Shown here one piece after another: positions 17,323-25,940 of a stretch of 32,498 nt of DNA. This stretch comes from Acidobacteriota bacterium (GTDB lineage: Bacteria; Acidobacteriota; Vicinamibacteria; Vicinamibacterales; JAHECP01), in assembly GCA_024641665.1 (NCBI GenBank), contig JAHECP010000052.1, positions 1 to 32,498 on the forward strand. Direction: 5' to 3'. Below the pieces are notes generated by a model. It ran no database searches, was not told the DNA's origin, and worked only from the letters and a program-made list of their open reading frames with translations. Within the stretch, counting starts at the first letter, position 1. Every line of letters begins with the position of its first letter. The translations under genes and the position numbers were made by a program.

Positions 17323-18468
17323 TCATCTGCCGACGTCGCCGTTGCTGCCGTTGCCGCTCGCGCCGTCCCGGCGAGGCAGCCGGTCGCGCGGGAACTCCAG
17401 CCGGAACACCGATCCAACACCCTCGGTCGACTGGAACGCGACGCGGCCGCCGTGCTGCTGCACGATCTTCCGGGTCGTCAGCAGGCCCAGCCCGGTGCCC
17501 TTCTCCGAGCCCTTCGTGGTGAAGAAGTTGGTGAACACCTTCTTGCGAATCTCCGAGTCCATGCCGATGCCGTCGTCGGTCACCTCGAAGACGAGCGTGT
17601 CGCCTTCCTCGCGCGTAGCGAGCACGACGTGTCCGCCGTTGCGATCGCTGACCTGGCAGGCGTCGAGGGCGTTCGAGACGAGGTTCGCCAGGCACGTGTG
17701 GATCGCGTCCTCGTCCAGGTACGCCGGCGCGAGGTCCGGCGCGAGCTCCGCGCGGAGGTCGATCCGGGCCATCCCGGCCGTCTCGACGAACAGCTCCATC
17801 ACCGTGGCGGCCACGCGGTTCGGGTCCACGAGCGCGACGGTGGGGGCGCGGCCCTTCGCGAAGTCGAGGAACTCCTTCACGAAGACCGAGATGCGCGTGA
17901 TGTTCTCTTCCACCATGTGCCAGCCGCGCAGCAGACGCTCGGAGTCGCCGCGCTGCATGCCGGAGCGGACGATGTAGACGCCGCCTTCGAGGCCCATGAG
18001 CACGTTCTTGATGCCGTGCGCGAGCCCCGCGACGGTCTGGCCCACCGCCGCCAGGCGCTCGGCTTCGAGCTTCTCCTGCTCGAGGATCTTGGTGGCGGTG
18101 ATGTCGGTGGACATCTCGATGATGCACGGAATGCTCCCGTCCGGCTCGACGAGCGGGACCATGTGGACGAGGTAGTGGATCTCCTTGCCGTCGCGCAGCA
18201 CGCCTCGCTCCTCCCGGACGCGCACCTTCGCGTCGGCGAACGTGCTGGCCGCCGCGCAGCGCTCGCAGCGTTCGGTGCGGCCCTTGTAGACGGCGTAGCA
18301 CGGCTGGCTCTGCCAGGGGCCGTAGGCCTCCGCGAAGCAGCGGTTGGCCTCGACGATCTGGAAGTCGTGGTCGATGACGCTGATCGCGATCGGCACCTGG
18401 TCCCACAGCTGGGTCCGCACCCACTGCTTGACCGGCTCGGACGTCATGCGCGCGACGGCTGAGGTCAC
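17323..18468 (-). CDS. PAS-domain sensor histidine kinase
   Basis: A 381-residue protein without membrane helices, so probably cytoplasmic. The PAS domain (about residues 20-125) contains a cysteine-rich insert, CYAVYKGRTERCERC, seen in PAS sensors near redox genes. The kinase core follows, with H-box (TVAGLAHGIKNVLMG), N box (LVSNALDACQ), VTDDGIGMD, FTTKGSEKGTGLGL and a final G-rich box. The start lies one base after the stop of the NrfD-cytochrome gene, and two receiver genes follow, so it belongs to the redox operon. A role in sensing redox state through the PAS cysteines is inference. Confidence 0.9.
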   Translation of the reverse strand: MTSAVARMTSEPVKQWVRTQLWDQVPIAISVIDHDFQIVEANRCFAEAYGPWQSQPCYAVYKGRTERCERCAAASTFADAKVRVREERGVLRDGKEIHYLVHMVPLVEPDGSIPCIIEMSTDITATKILEQEKLEAERLAAVGQTVAGLAHGIKNVLMGLEGGVYIVRSGMQRGDSERLLRGWHMVEENITRISVFVKEFLDFAKGRAPTVALVDPNRVAATVMELFVETAGMARIDLRAELAPDLAPAYLDEDAIHTCLANLVSNALDACQVSDRNGGHVVLATREEGDTLVFEVTDDGIGMDSEIRKKVFTNFFTTKGSEKGTGLGLLTTRKIVQQHGGRVAFQSTEGVGSVFRLEFPRDRLPRRDGASGNGSNGDVGR

Positions 18469-18469
18469 G

Positions 18470-20434
18470 TCATCCTCCCAGGCGGACGCCGGCCGCGGCG
18501 CCGTGCACCGAGCGGTAGGGCGCGAGGCGCTCGAGCGCGCCGCCGTCCACGTCCCGGTGGCAGTTGCGGCAGCGCGCGAAGTCGGCCGGGTGCTTCGCCG
18601 GCTCCTCCTTCACGCGCTGCTCGTGGCATCCGACGCACAGGCCGTGCATCGCGTCGACATAACCGACGGCATCGCCACTCAGCCTGAGCTCCGGGCGCAC
18701 CCGGCTGCCGGCCAGCTCCATGCCCGCGTGGCAGTCGACGCAGGGGATGGCCGTCGCACGGGTCTTCGGCCCGTCACGGTTGACGTGGCAGCGCACGCAG
18801 CCGGCGTTGCCGCCGAGCGCGGCCGTATGCGCGTCGTGGTCGAAGATGTCGGTGTGCGAGTACATGTCCCGGTGGCACGCCGCGCAGGCCGTGTCGCGCT
18901 GGAACGGCAGGTTGGCGTGATGGCAGGTCACGCACGAGCCGTCGCCGCCGAGCGCCTGCTCGTGCAGGTCGTGGGGAAAGACCACGAGCCGTCCGTCGCG
19001 GTTGCCGTCGATCACCATCAGCCACACGCGGCGGGTCTCGGCGCCGGAAAGGGCCGCGGTCTGGACGAGGGCGAAGCGGTGGCCGGAGGCGGCGCCGACG
19101 GTCGTGATCGCGCCTTCGACCATCCGCACCGGCGAGACCGGCACCGGCGTCGGCCGGCCGGTCAGGGCCCCGGCGCCGGGCAGGAAGCCGAGCGCCGCCG
19201 CGGCGCCGGCCACCAGCGCGAGGGAATACCGCCGCGGGGCCGCCAGCGCTTCCGGCAAGATCGGCCGGACGCCGAACGGATCGAGGCGCGGCGCCCGCGC
19301 GGGAGCCGGCGCGGCGTGCGCCTCCGGATACACGCACAGGTGCTCCACGAAGAAGATGAACACGAGCAGCGCGCCCGAGACGATGCCTGCGCTCACCGCC
19401 AGCTCCATCCAGGTGGGGACATAGGCGGCGCCGGCCGGCCGGGCGAAGGCGACGATCGACACGTCGAACCGGTAGCCGATGACGCCGAGGACGGCCATGA
19501 GCGCGGAGAGACCCAGTCCGCGCCGGCTGCGGCGCACGGCCGGCACGGCGAGCAGCACGCCGGGCACGAGTGCGCTCAGCGCCAGCTCGAACCAGAAGAG
19601 CGCCGCCGCCGGCGACAGCGCGAGCGCGGGGCCGAGCGCGTGCCGCCACGCCAGATCGCCGAGCCGCAGGCCGGCGTAGAGGAGCAGCACCACCGACGCC
19701 GCCCCGCCCAGGCCCGCGAGCTCCTCGCGCGGGAGCCGGTGGCCGAACAGCCAGGCCGAGAAGTACGACTCGAGCGTCACCATCATCAGCCCGACGCCCA
19801 CTGCCGAGACGAGGAACAGCACCCAGATGATCGGGCTGTACCAGAGCGGGTGGAGCCGGTACGGCGTGATGAGGAACAGCGATCCGAGCGAGGACTGGTG
19901 CAGCGTCGAGAGCATGATCCCCGCGATGACGAGCGGGATCGTCGCGCGCTTCAGGAGGCGGTGCGCCGTCCGGAAGCCGGGGCGGTCGAACCACGGATGC
20001 TCCAGCATGACGGGGCTGAACTCGAGCGCCAGCACCGTGAGGTAGAGCATCACGCACATCGCGACCTCGAAGAGGACCGAGTGCGGCTGCGGGTAGATGA
20101 GCGGGTGCCAGATGTGCCAGGGCAGGCCGAGGTCGTACAACAGGCCGACGGCAACGGCGACATAACCGAGAAAGGCGGTGAGGATGGCCGGCCGCGTGAA
20201 GCGCCGGTAGCGTTCGAGGCGGAAGATGTAGACCGCGGCCGCGAGCGTGAAGCCGCCGGCCGCCAGCGCGACGCCGGCCATGACGTCGAACGCAATCCAG
20301 AGGCCCCACGGCGCGGCATCCGACAGATTGGTCACGGCGCCCAGGCCGCGCGTGAAGCGCGCGACGGTGACCACCGCCAGCACGCCCACGAGCGCCCAGA
20401 GCATCGTCTTGGTGATCCGCTCTCGGCTGCTCAT
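18470..20434 (-). CDS. NrfD/HmcC-like membrane protein fused to a hexaheme cytochrome c domain
   Basis: A 654-residue fusion. The first 400 residues are an NrfD/HybB/PsrC-type quinone-interacting subunit with about ten helices (for example WGLWIAFDVMAGVALAAGGF, LPWHIWHPLIYPQPHSVLFEVAMCVMLY). Another helix lies near 405-425. The last 155 residues hold six CxxCH heme c sites at about residues 501, 517, 546, 565, 600 and 622, with extra His residues (FPHDLH, FDHDAH) suitable as distal ligands. In Desulfovibrio Hmc the NrfD-like subunit and the multiheme cytochrome are separate. The heme domain must be periplasmic. It overlaps the upstream iron-sulfur gene (ATGA). Expected role: exchange electrons between periplasmic cytochromes and the quinone pool. 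Confidence 0.9.
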   Translation of the reverse strand: MSSRERITKTMLWALVGVLAVVTVARFTRGLGAVTNLSDAAPWGLWIAFDVMAGVALAAGGFTLAAAVYIFRLERYRRFTRPAILTAFLGYVAVAVGLLYDLGLPWHIWHPLIYPQPHSVLFEVAMCVMLYLTVLALEFSPVMLEHPWFDRPGFRTAHRLLKRATIPLVIAGIMLSTLHQSSLGSLFLITPYRLHPLWYSPIIWVLFLVSAVGVGLMMVTLESYFSAWLFGHRLPREELAGLGGAASVVLLLYAGLRLGDLAWRHALGPALALSPAAALFWFELALSALVPGVLLAVPAVRRSRRGLGLSALMAVLGVIGYRFDVSIVAFARPAGAAYVPTWMELAVSAGIVSGALLVFIFFVEHLCVYPEAHAAPAPARAPRLDPFGVRPILPEALAAPRRYSLALVAGAAAALGFLPGAGALTGRPTPVPVSPVRMVEGAITTVGAASGHRFALVQTAALSGAETRRVWLMVIDGNRDGRLVVFPHDLHEQALGGDGSCVTCHHANLPFQRDTACAACHRDMYSHTDIFDHDAHTAALGGNAGCVRCHVNRDGPKTRATAIPCVDCHAGMELAGSRVRPELRLSGDAVGYVDAMHGLCVGCHEQRVKEEPAKHPADFARCRNCHRDVDGGALERLAPYRSVHGAAAGVRLGG

Positions 20435-21243
20435 TGGTCGCTCTCGTGATCGGGGCCGTGGCCCGCGGCGGCGTCAGGACCGCCCGGGGCTTCGCGGTCG
20501 AGCCGTTCGGCCTGCAGCTTCATCCGCCGGCCCGTGATCCAGAAGACGCCCGCCATCAGCCCGCCGACGCCCAGCGCGAGGGGCGGCACCTTCGACAGCG
20601 CGGCCCAGGTGAGCTCGGGCAGCGGCTGGTCGGTCACCTTGCCGGCCGCCAGGAAGTCGAGCGGAACGCTGGAGATCATGAGGACCGACGTCCCGCCCAC
20701 ATCGTCCTCGCCGTAGACGTGGGGCACGTAGCGGGCGGGGGTCGCCCGGATGCGCCGGCGCGCTTCGGCGAGGAGGGCGTCGCGGTCTCCGAAGATGGTC
20801 GCCTGCTCGGGGCAGGCCTCGACGCACGCCGGGATCCGGCCCTCGGCCAGCCGCGGCGCGCACAGGGTGCACTTGCGCACGTAGGGCACGGCGGCTGCCC
20901 AGTCGTAGCGCGGGATCTCGAACGGACAGGCCATCATGCAGTAGCGACAGCCCATGCAGCGGTCGCCGTCGTAGACGACCGGGCCTTCGGGCAGCTTCCG
21001 CATGGCGCCCACCAGGCAGGCGGAGACGCACGCTGGCTCCACGCAGTGACGGCACTGCTGGCGGACGAACTGCCCGTCGTGACGCACGATCGTGGTGAAC
21101 CGCGTCGCCGAGAGGTCGTCGATGCGCAGCTTCCAGCGGCGGGGCTGGTCGGGGCCGAGCCCGTTGACCTGTTTGCACGCCGTCACGCACTTCTCGCAGC
21201 CCGTGCAGCGCGTCGTGTCGGTGAGGATGGCTTTCGCGGTCAT
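20431..21243 (-). CDS. HmcB/HybA-like ferredoxin subunit with C-terminal membrane anchor
   Basis: A 270-residue protein with four [4Fe-4S] motifs: CTGCEKCVTAC, CRHCVEPACVSAC, CMGCRYCMMAC and CTLC...CVEAC. This is the standard electron-wire subunit of NrfD-containing complexes. A hydrophobic helix near residues 220-240 (KVPPLALGVGGLMAGVFWITG) anchors it, as in HybA or HmcB. No Tat signal is seen at the N-terminus (MTAKAILTDTTRC), so a cytoplasmic orientation is possible, unlike many HybA proteins. It overlaps both neighbours by 4 bases and should connect the HdrD-like subunit to the NrfD-like subunit. Confidence 0.9.
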   Translation of the reverse strand: MTAKAILTDTTRCTGCEKCVTACKQVNGLGPDQPRRWKLRIDDLSATRFTTIVRHDGQFVRQQCRHCVEPACVSACLVGAMRKLPEGPVVYDGDRCMGCRYCMMACPFEIPRYDWAAAVPYVRKCTLCAPRLAEGRIPACVEACPEQATIFGDRDALLAEARRRIRATPARYVPHVYGEDDVGGTSVLMISSVPLDFLAAGKVTDQPLPELTWAALSKVPPLALGVGGLMAGVFWITGRRMKLQAERLDREAPGGPDAAAGHGPDHESDQ

Positions 21244-21941
21244 ACCGGCTCCTCTTCCTTCCCGAGCGCGGCGCCCACGCGGCTGCCCGAGTCCTTGGGC
21301 CAGTGCCAGCCGATCTCGGCCACCACCTGCGTGCCTGGCAGGAGAGCGGCGTGCGTGAGCTTGGTCAGGGGCATCAGCAGAAAGATCAGGTTGCCGCTCA
21401 TCACGTGCACGAACAGCACGCTCTCGTAGTCGAAGGGGTTCAGGCCCGGGTGCATCACCAGGAAGCCGGTGACGAACGGCAGCGCCAGCAGGATCAGGAT
21501 CGCGTGGTCCTGCGGCTTCGAGAGGGCGCGGGTCGCCCGGGCGGCCAGCCGCTGCGCGATCAGGCCCGCGGCGGTCACGACGGCCAGGATCGTGAGCACG
21601 TCCGCGAGCGCGTTGGGGATGGCCGGCCAGCTGACGCCCACCGCGCGCGCCCAGAGCGCAATGTGGCCCGCCAGGAAGATCGGCACGACGAGGATGGCGA
21701 CGTGGAACAGGATCGAGGTGGCCGTGAAGAGCGGCTCGCGCCGGAGCCGGTCCGCCGGCAGCAGCCACGTGAGGGTGGCCTTGACGATCGCCGTCAGCGG
21801 CAGGGAGCGGTCGCCGGCGCGACGCAGGGTGCGCCGGATCTCCCAGATCGTCACGCCGACGTGCCGGACGAGGCCCAGCAGCATGAAGCTGAAGCAGAAC
21901 ACGAAGGCGGGGCCTCGGGCCCACTCGAGCCACGCGTGCAT
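21240..21941 (-). CDS. DsrM/HmcE/TmcC-like heme-b membrane subunit (NarI family)
   Basis: A 233-residue membrane protein with about five helices and several His in or near them (LVRHVG, ILFHVAILV, FVHVMSG, TKLTHAALL) suited to bind two b-type hemes. This resembles the NarI-type subunits that accompany HdrD-like proteins in Dsr, Hmc and Tmc complexes. The ATG at 21941 is favoured by AGGAGG four bases upstream; the frame extends to 21977 without support. It ends in a 4-base overlap with the ferredoxin gene. Expected role: exchange of electrons between membrane quinone and the cytoplasmic HdrD-like protein encoded upstream. Confidence 0.88.
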   Translation of the reverse strand: MHAWLEWARGPAFVFCFSFMLLGLVRHVGVTIWEIRRTLRRAGDRSLPLTAIVKATLTWLLPADRLRREPLFTATSILFHVAILVVPIFLAGHIALWARAVGVSWPAIPNALADVLTILAVVTAAGLIAQRLAARATRALSKPQDHAILILLALPFVTGFLVMHPGLNPFDYESVLFVHVMSGNLIFLLMPLTKLTHAALLPGTQVVAEIGWHWPKDSGSRVGAALGKEEEPV

Positions 21942-21947
21942 CGTTCC

Positions 21948-22077
21948 TCCTACCTTACGTGGGGCTCCGCCCCACACCCCGGCTCGGTCGCTCGCGGGGA
22001 CCCCTTCGCCCCGCGCCGCTCCCTCGCGGGCCGCGCCGTGCGCGGCCTACCCGTGCCTGCGAGACCGTGGTCGCCTC
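21948..22077. other. Hairpin-rich intercistronic spacer
   Basis: The only sizeable gap in the redox operon. It holds at least three inverted repeats: GTGGGGC-TCC-GCCCCAC (21959-21975), GCGGGG...CCCCGC (about 21995-22015), and GGCCGCGC-CGT-GCGCGGCC (about 22029-22047). They may protect or cleave the polycistronic mRNA or tune the ratio of subunits. No coding signal is seen. Confidence 0.5.
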
Positions 22078-23514
22078 CTACACATTCGAGCGGGCCAGCA
22101 CGGTGGGCGACCCGGCCGTTTGGTCGGCGGCCGGCTCGCCGGCGGCTCGACGGGCGGCCTCGCGGGCGGGGCCGAAATCCAGCACCTTCAAGAGCAGATC
22201 GTGCAGGCCGACGACCTGCACGTCCTTGAGGTCGTTGTCCTCGCAGACCTCACGGAGCTGCTTCTTGCAGTTGGCGCAGGGGGACACCACGATCTGGGCC
22301 CCGGTGGCCCTGATCTGATCGGCCTTGCGCCGGCCCAACGGCCCGGTGCGGAACTTGCGGATCTCGTCGATCGAGACCGTGCCGCCCCCGCCGCCGCAGC
22401 AGTAGTTCTCGGTGCGGTTGGGCGTCATCTCGACGAAGTCCCGGCAGATCGCCCGCAGGATCTCGCGCGGCTCCTCGGTGATGCGCCCCGCGCGCGCGAT
22501 GTTGCACGGGTCGTGGTACGTAACCCGCTCCTCGATGCGCTCGGGCTTGAGCGGGATACGCCCTTCGCGCAGCTGCCGCGCCGTGTACTGCATGCAATTG
22601 ACGACCTCCGGCGCGTCGGGGCCGCAGAAGGTGGGCACGAACCACGCGCTGCGCGTGGCGTGGCCGCACTCGCCGATGAGGATCTTGCGGCCCTTCAGCC
22701 GGCGGACTTCGGCCACCTCGTTCTTCACGATCCGCTCCATCATGCGGTCGCTGTAGAACAGGCCGTAGTTGATGCCGTCGTAGTTGCCCGTGCCGATGGT
22801 CCACGAGCCGCCGGTCACGTGCATCACGGCGGCGTTGCCCATCAGCGTATCCGCCTCGAGCAGGTAGTCGGAGACCGCCGGAAAGAACACGTACTCCGCA
22901 CCCTCGACGTCCATCGGGAACTTCAGATCGACGTCGAAGTTCTCCTTGAGCTCCTCCTCGAGGAACTCGCAGGTGTCCTTGAGCGCGGGGACCGGAATGG
23001 CCGACGTGTTGCCGACCCCCTCGAGCTGCTCGCGCGTCGCGACGACCAGCGCTTTGGGGGCGATGCCGACCTCGGCGAGCAGCCAGCGGGCGAGGTGCGT
23101 GATGAGCCCGTGGTCGATCCCGATCGGGCACGTGAGCTTGCAGCGGCGGCAGGCGGTGCAGCGGTAGTACGCCTCCGCCATCTCGTCCACGTACTCGTCG
23201 GTCAGCGTGAACCCGTTGCCGAACCGCGCCGCCAGCGCGCCAGACCGCGTGAAGTACCGCCGGTAGACCCGCAGCAGCAGCTCGGATCGATGGCAGGGGA
23301 TGTCACGGTCCTCCCGGGTGGACTGGTACAGCTGGCAGTCCGCCGCGCACCGCCCGCACCGCACGCTCGCGCGGCTGTAGACGTCGAGCGGCAGGTTGTA
23401 GCTCGAGTGCTCCAGCACCGCGGCGAACGCCTCGAGGAACCGGCGCGGCCGGTCGGTGGCCTCGAGCGCGTTCTGCTCGACGTAGAAGCTGTACTTGGTC
23501 CTCGAGTCAGTCAT
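22078..23514 (-). CDS. HmcF/DsrK/TmcB-like HdrD-type iron-sulfur oxidoreductase
   Basis: A 478-residue cytoplasmic protein. N-terminal cysteines C53/C56/C60/C74 and C119/C122/C125/C129 form two ferredoxin-type motifs. The C-terminal part has the hallmarks of the DsrK branch: GECGHATR (C283), YHDPCNIAR (C337), ENYCCGGGGG (C372-C373) and SPCANCKKQ (C413, C416), which hold the special [4Fe-4S] centre used in disulfide/thiol chemistry. All these Cys are present, so the site looks functional, in contrast to the two altered CCG proteins in the other operon. The ATG overlaps the previous stop (ATGA). The partner in the cytoplasm (DsrC-like protein, ferredoxin or other carrier) is not in the window. 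Confidence 0.92.
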   Translation of the reverse strand: MTDSRTKYSFYVEQNALEATDRPRRFLEAFAAVLEHSSYNLPLDVYSRASVRCGRCAADCQLYQSTREDRDIPCHRSELLLRVYRRYFTRSGALAARFGNGFTLTDEYVDEMAEAYYRCTACRRCKLTCPIGIDHGLITHLARWLLAEVGIAPKALVVATREQLEGVGNTSAIPVPALKDTCEFLEEELKENFDVDLKFPMDVEGAEYVFFPAVSDYLLEADTLMGNAAVMHVTGGSWTIGTGNYDGINYGLFYSDRMMERIVKNEVAEVRRLKGRKILIGECGHATRSAWFVPTFCGPDAPEVVNCMQYTARQLREGRIPLKPERIEERVTYHDPCNIARAGRITEEPREILRAICRDFVEMTPNRTENYCCGGGGGTVSIDEIRKFRTGPLGRRKADQIRATGAQIVVSPCANCKKQLREVCEDNDLKDVQVVGLHDLLLKVLDFGPAREAARRAAGEPAADQTAGSPTVLARSNV

Positions 23515-23897
23515 GACTCCCTGGTCTCCCCGGCCCCCACGGTCTTGGCCGCCACGGCCCCGCCCGGGCCCTCGCTCAGGCGCTCCTTGCCTGGCTTGAG
23601 CTGGCCGCGCAGGAACCGTCTCAACAGCTCGTCCACGTTGCCCGACACCCAGGAGATGACCGTGATGCCGTGCTCGACGAGCATGTCCTCGAAGAACGCC
23701 TGCACGCCGCCGCAGATGAGCGTGTCGACGCCCTGATCGCGCAGCAGGCGCACGCGATCGAGCGCTTCGCGGCTCTGCAGCGAGAAGTCGATCTGATCGA
23801 CGATGCGCCGCCGCTCGACGATGAAGATCGCGATCGTCGCCGAGTACTCGAAGCAGGGCGCGACCTCTTCGCCGAAACGTGGAATGGCCAGCTTCAC
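23511..23897 (-). CDS. NifX/NafY-like (dinitrogenase iron-molybdenum cofactor biosynthesis) small protein
   Basis: With the GTG at 23897 this is a 128-residue protein beginning KLAIPRFGEEVAPCFEYSATIAIF, the typical N-terminus of the NifX/MTH1175 fold. LICGGVQAFFEDML and GITVISWVSGNVDELL are the other conserved parts. A longer frame to 24077 has no homology and passes through the sigma-54 promoter, so it is rejected; GGAG lies 8-9 bases before the GTG. No nitrogenase genes are nearby. Relatives bind metal clusters and often sit beside redox complexes in anaerobes, so a metal- or redox-linked accessory role is likely but unproven. It is the first gene of the redox operon. Confidence 0.85.
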   Translation of the reverse strand: MKLAIPRFGEEVAPCFEYSATIAIFIVERRRIVDQIDFSLQSREALDRVRLLRDQGVDTLICGGVQAFFEDMLVEHGITVISWVSGNVDELLRRFLRGQLKPGKERLSEGPGGAVAAKTVGAGETRES

Positions 23898-23922
23898 ACG
23901 CGTTCTCCGACGTTCTCCCGTG

Positions 23923-23937
23923 GCAACTTCCGCGCCA
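23923..23937 (-). promoter_or_regulatory. Sigma-54 promoter of the redox-complex operon
   Basis: On the minus strand TGGCGC-GGAAG-TTGC matches the -24/-12 consensus (TGGCAC-N5-TTGC) with one change and exact spacing. The predicted transcript start is near 23911, about 14 bases before the GTG of the NifX-like gene and just upstream of its GGAG ribosome site. An NtrC-type gene lies immediately upstream. Confidence 0.75.
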
Positions 23938-24009
23938 GCGCGCCCGCGCGCCGCAATCCCGCGGAAACAGGCCGTGAAATTGCCAGGCGGGCCCTCGCGC
24001 CGCGGCGCC

Positions 24010-24064
24010 GTTGCTGCGCGCCTGCAACGTGCCGGTGTTTCGCGGTTGCCGTCGTGCAACGTGC
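24010..24064. promoter_or_regulatory. Probable activator binding sites (TTGC/GCAA inverted repeats)
   Basis: GTTGC-N9-GCAAC (24010-24028) and GTTGC-N6-GCAAC (24045-24060) lie 73-123 bp upstream of the sigma-54 promoter, a normal enhancer position. TGCAACGTGC occurs twice, at 24023-24032 and 24055-24064, 32 bp apart or about three helical turns. Related elements lie upstream of the NtrC-type gene. Confidence 0.55.
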
Positions 24065-24110
24065 GCGCGGCGGCCACGGCGCGAGGGACCGGGACGTGCA
24101 GACCAGGAGG

Positions 24111-24135
24111 GGATCGGGAACGGATCAGGAACGGA

Positions 24136-24139
<4 letters not shown>
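24111..24139. repeat. Short 11-bp tandem repeat at the regulator 3' end
   Basis: GGATCGGGAAC, GGATCAGGAAC and GGATCAG follow each other directly, the last overlapping the stop codon of the NtrC-type gene. Probably minor slippage; no function is evident. Confidence 0.6.
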
Positions 24140-25488
<1,349 letters not shown>

Positions 25489-25540
25489 GGCGACGGGCCC
25501 CTGGCTTCCGGGATTCCGCCAGGCCGCTCTGGACCGCGGT

Positions 25541-25566
25541 TGTTGCACGGGCTGCAACACGTTGCA
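25541..25566. promoter_or_regulatory. Overlapping palindromes upstream of the NtrC-type gene (probable self-binding site)
   Basis: TGTTGCACGGGCTGCAACA (25541-25559) is a perfect dyad with 7-bp arms and a 5-bp centre. It overlaps a second one, TGCAACACGTTGCA (25553-25566). TGTTGCA and GTTGCAT occur again at 25652-25667. The spacing resembles NtrC-class enhancer sites, and the core matches the repeats before the redox operon. Confidence 0.6.
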
Positions 25567-25693
25567 GCCGCAGAACATCCGGGCCTCTCACGGGCGGCCG
25601 TTCACGGGCAAGAAAGCAAGGACCGCGCCATCTTCGTGGCGGAGCTTGGGATGTTGCAGCGTTGCATCCGGTGGCAGCAGGCCCCGAGGCCCG

Positions 25694-25930
25694 CTACGGC
25701 CGGCGGGCGGCCCCCCGCGCCTGGGCGTAGCGCGAGGGCAGTGGGTGGTCGAGGCGGGCGGCGATGAAGCGCGAGGCCTCCGACAGGGCGTCGAGGTCCA
25801 CGCCGGTCTCCAGACCCAGGCCGTCCAGCATGTAGATCAGGTCGTCGGTGGCGAGGTTGCCCGCGGCGCCCGGCGCGTACGGGCAACCGCCGGCGGCCGC
25901 CGGGCGCGCCGCACCGCCGAATCGCCGTAC
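25694..25930 (-). pseudogene. Remnant of hydroxymethylglutaryl-CoA lyase (C-terminal end)
   Basis: On the minus strand a frame of about 78 codons ending at TAG (25694-25696) reads [10 protein letters not shown]...[26 protein letters not shown], then [21 protein letters not shown]. This is the distinctive C-terminus of HMG-CoA lyase, including the conserved [12 protein letters not shown] segment. The rest of the gene (more than 200 residues with the catalytic barrel) is absent: upstream sequence is the start of the methyltransferase gene on the other strand. HMG-CoA lyase serves leucine breakdown and ketone-body metabolism. This is a truncated relic marking a rearrangement, not a working gene. 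Confidence 0.8.
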
Positions 25931-25933
25931 AAT
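25928..25933 (+). promoter_or_regulatory. -10 element and likely leaderless start of the methyltransferase gene
   Basis: TACAAT (4-5 of 6 to TATAAT) ends 7 bases before the ATG at 25941, so transcription may begin at or next to the start codon. No ribosome site precedes that ATG. No good -35 is visible, so confidence is low. Confidence 0.35.
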
Positions 25934-25940
25934 GATCAGG

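Noticed and set aside
23511-24077. 188-residue form of the NifX-like protein
   Set aside because: Its first 60 residues cross the sigma-54 promoter and enhancer dyads and have no family similarity.
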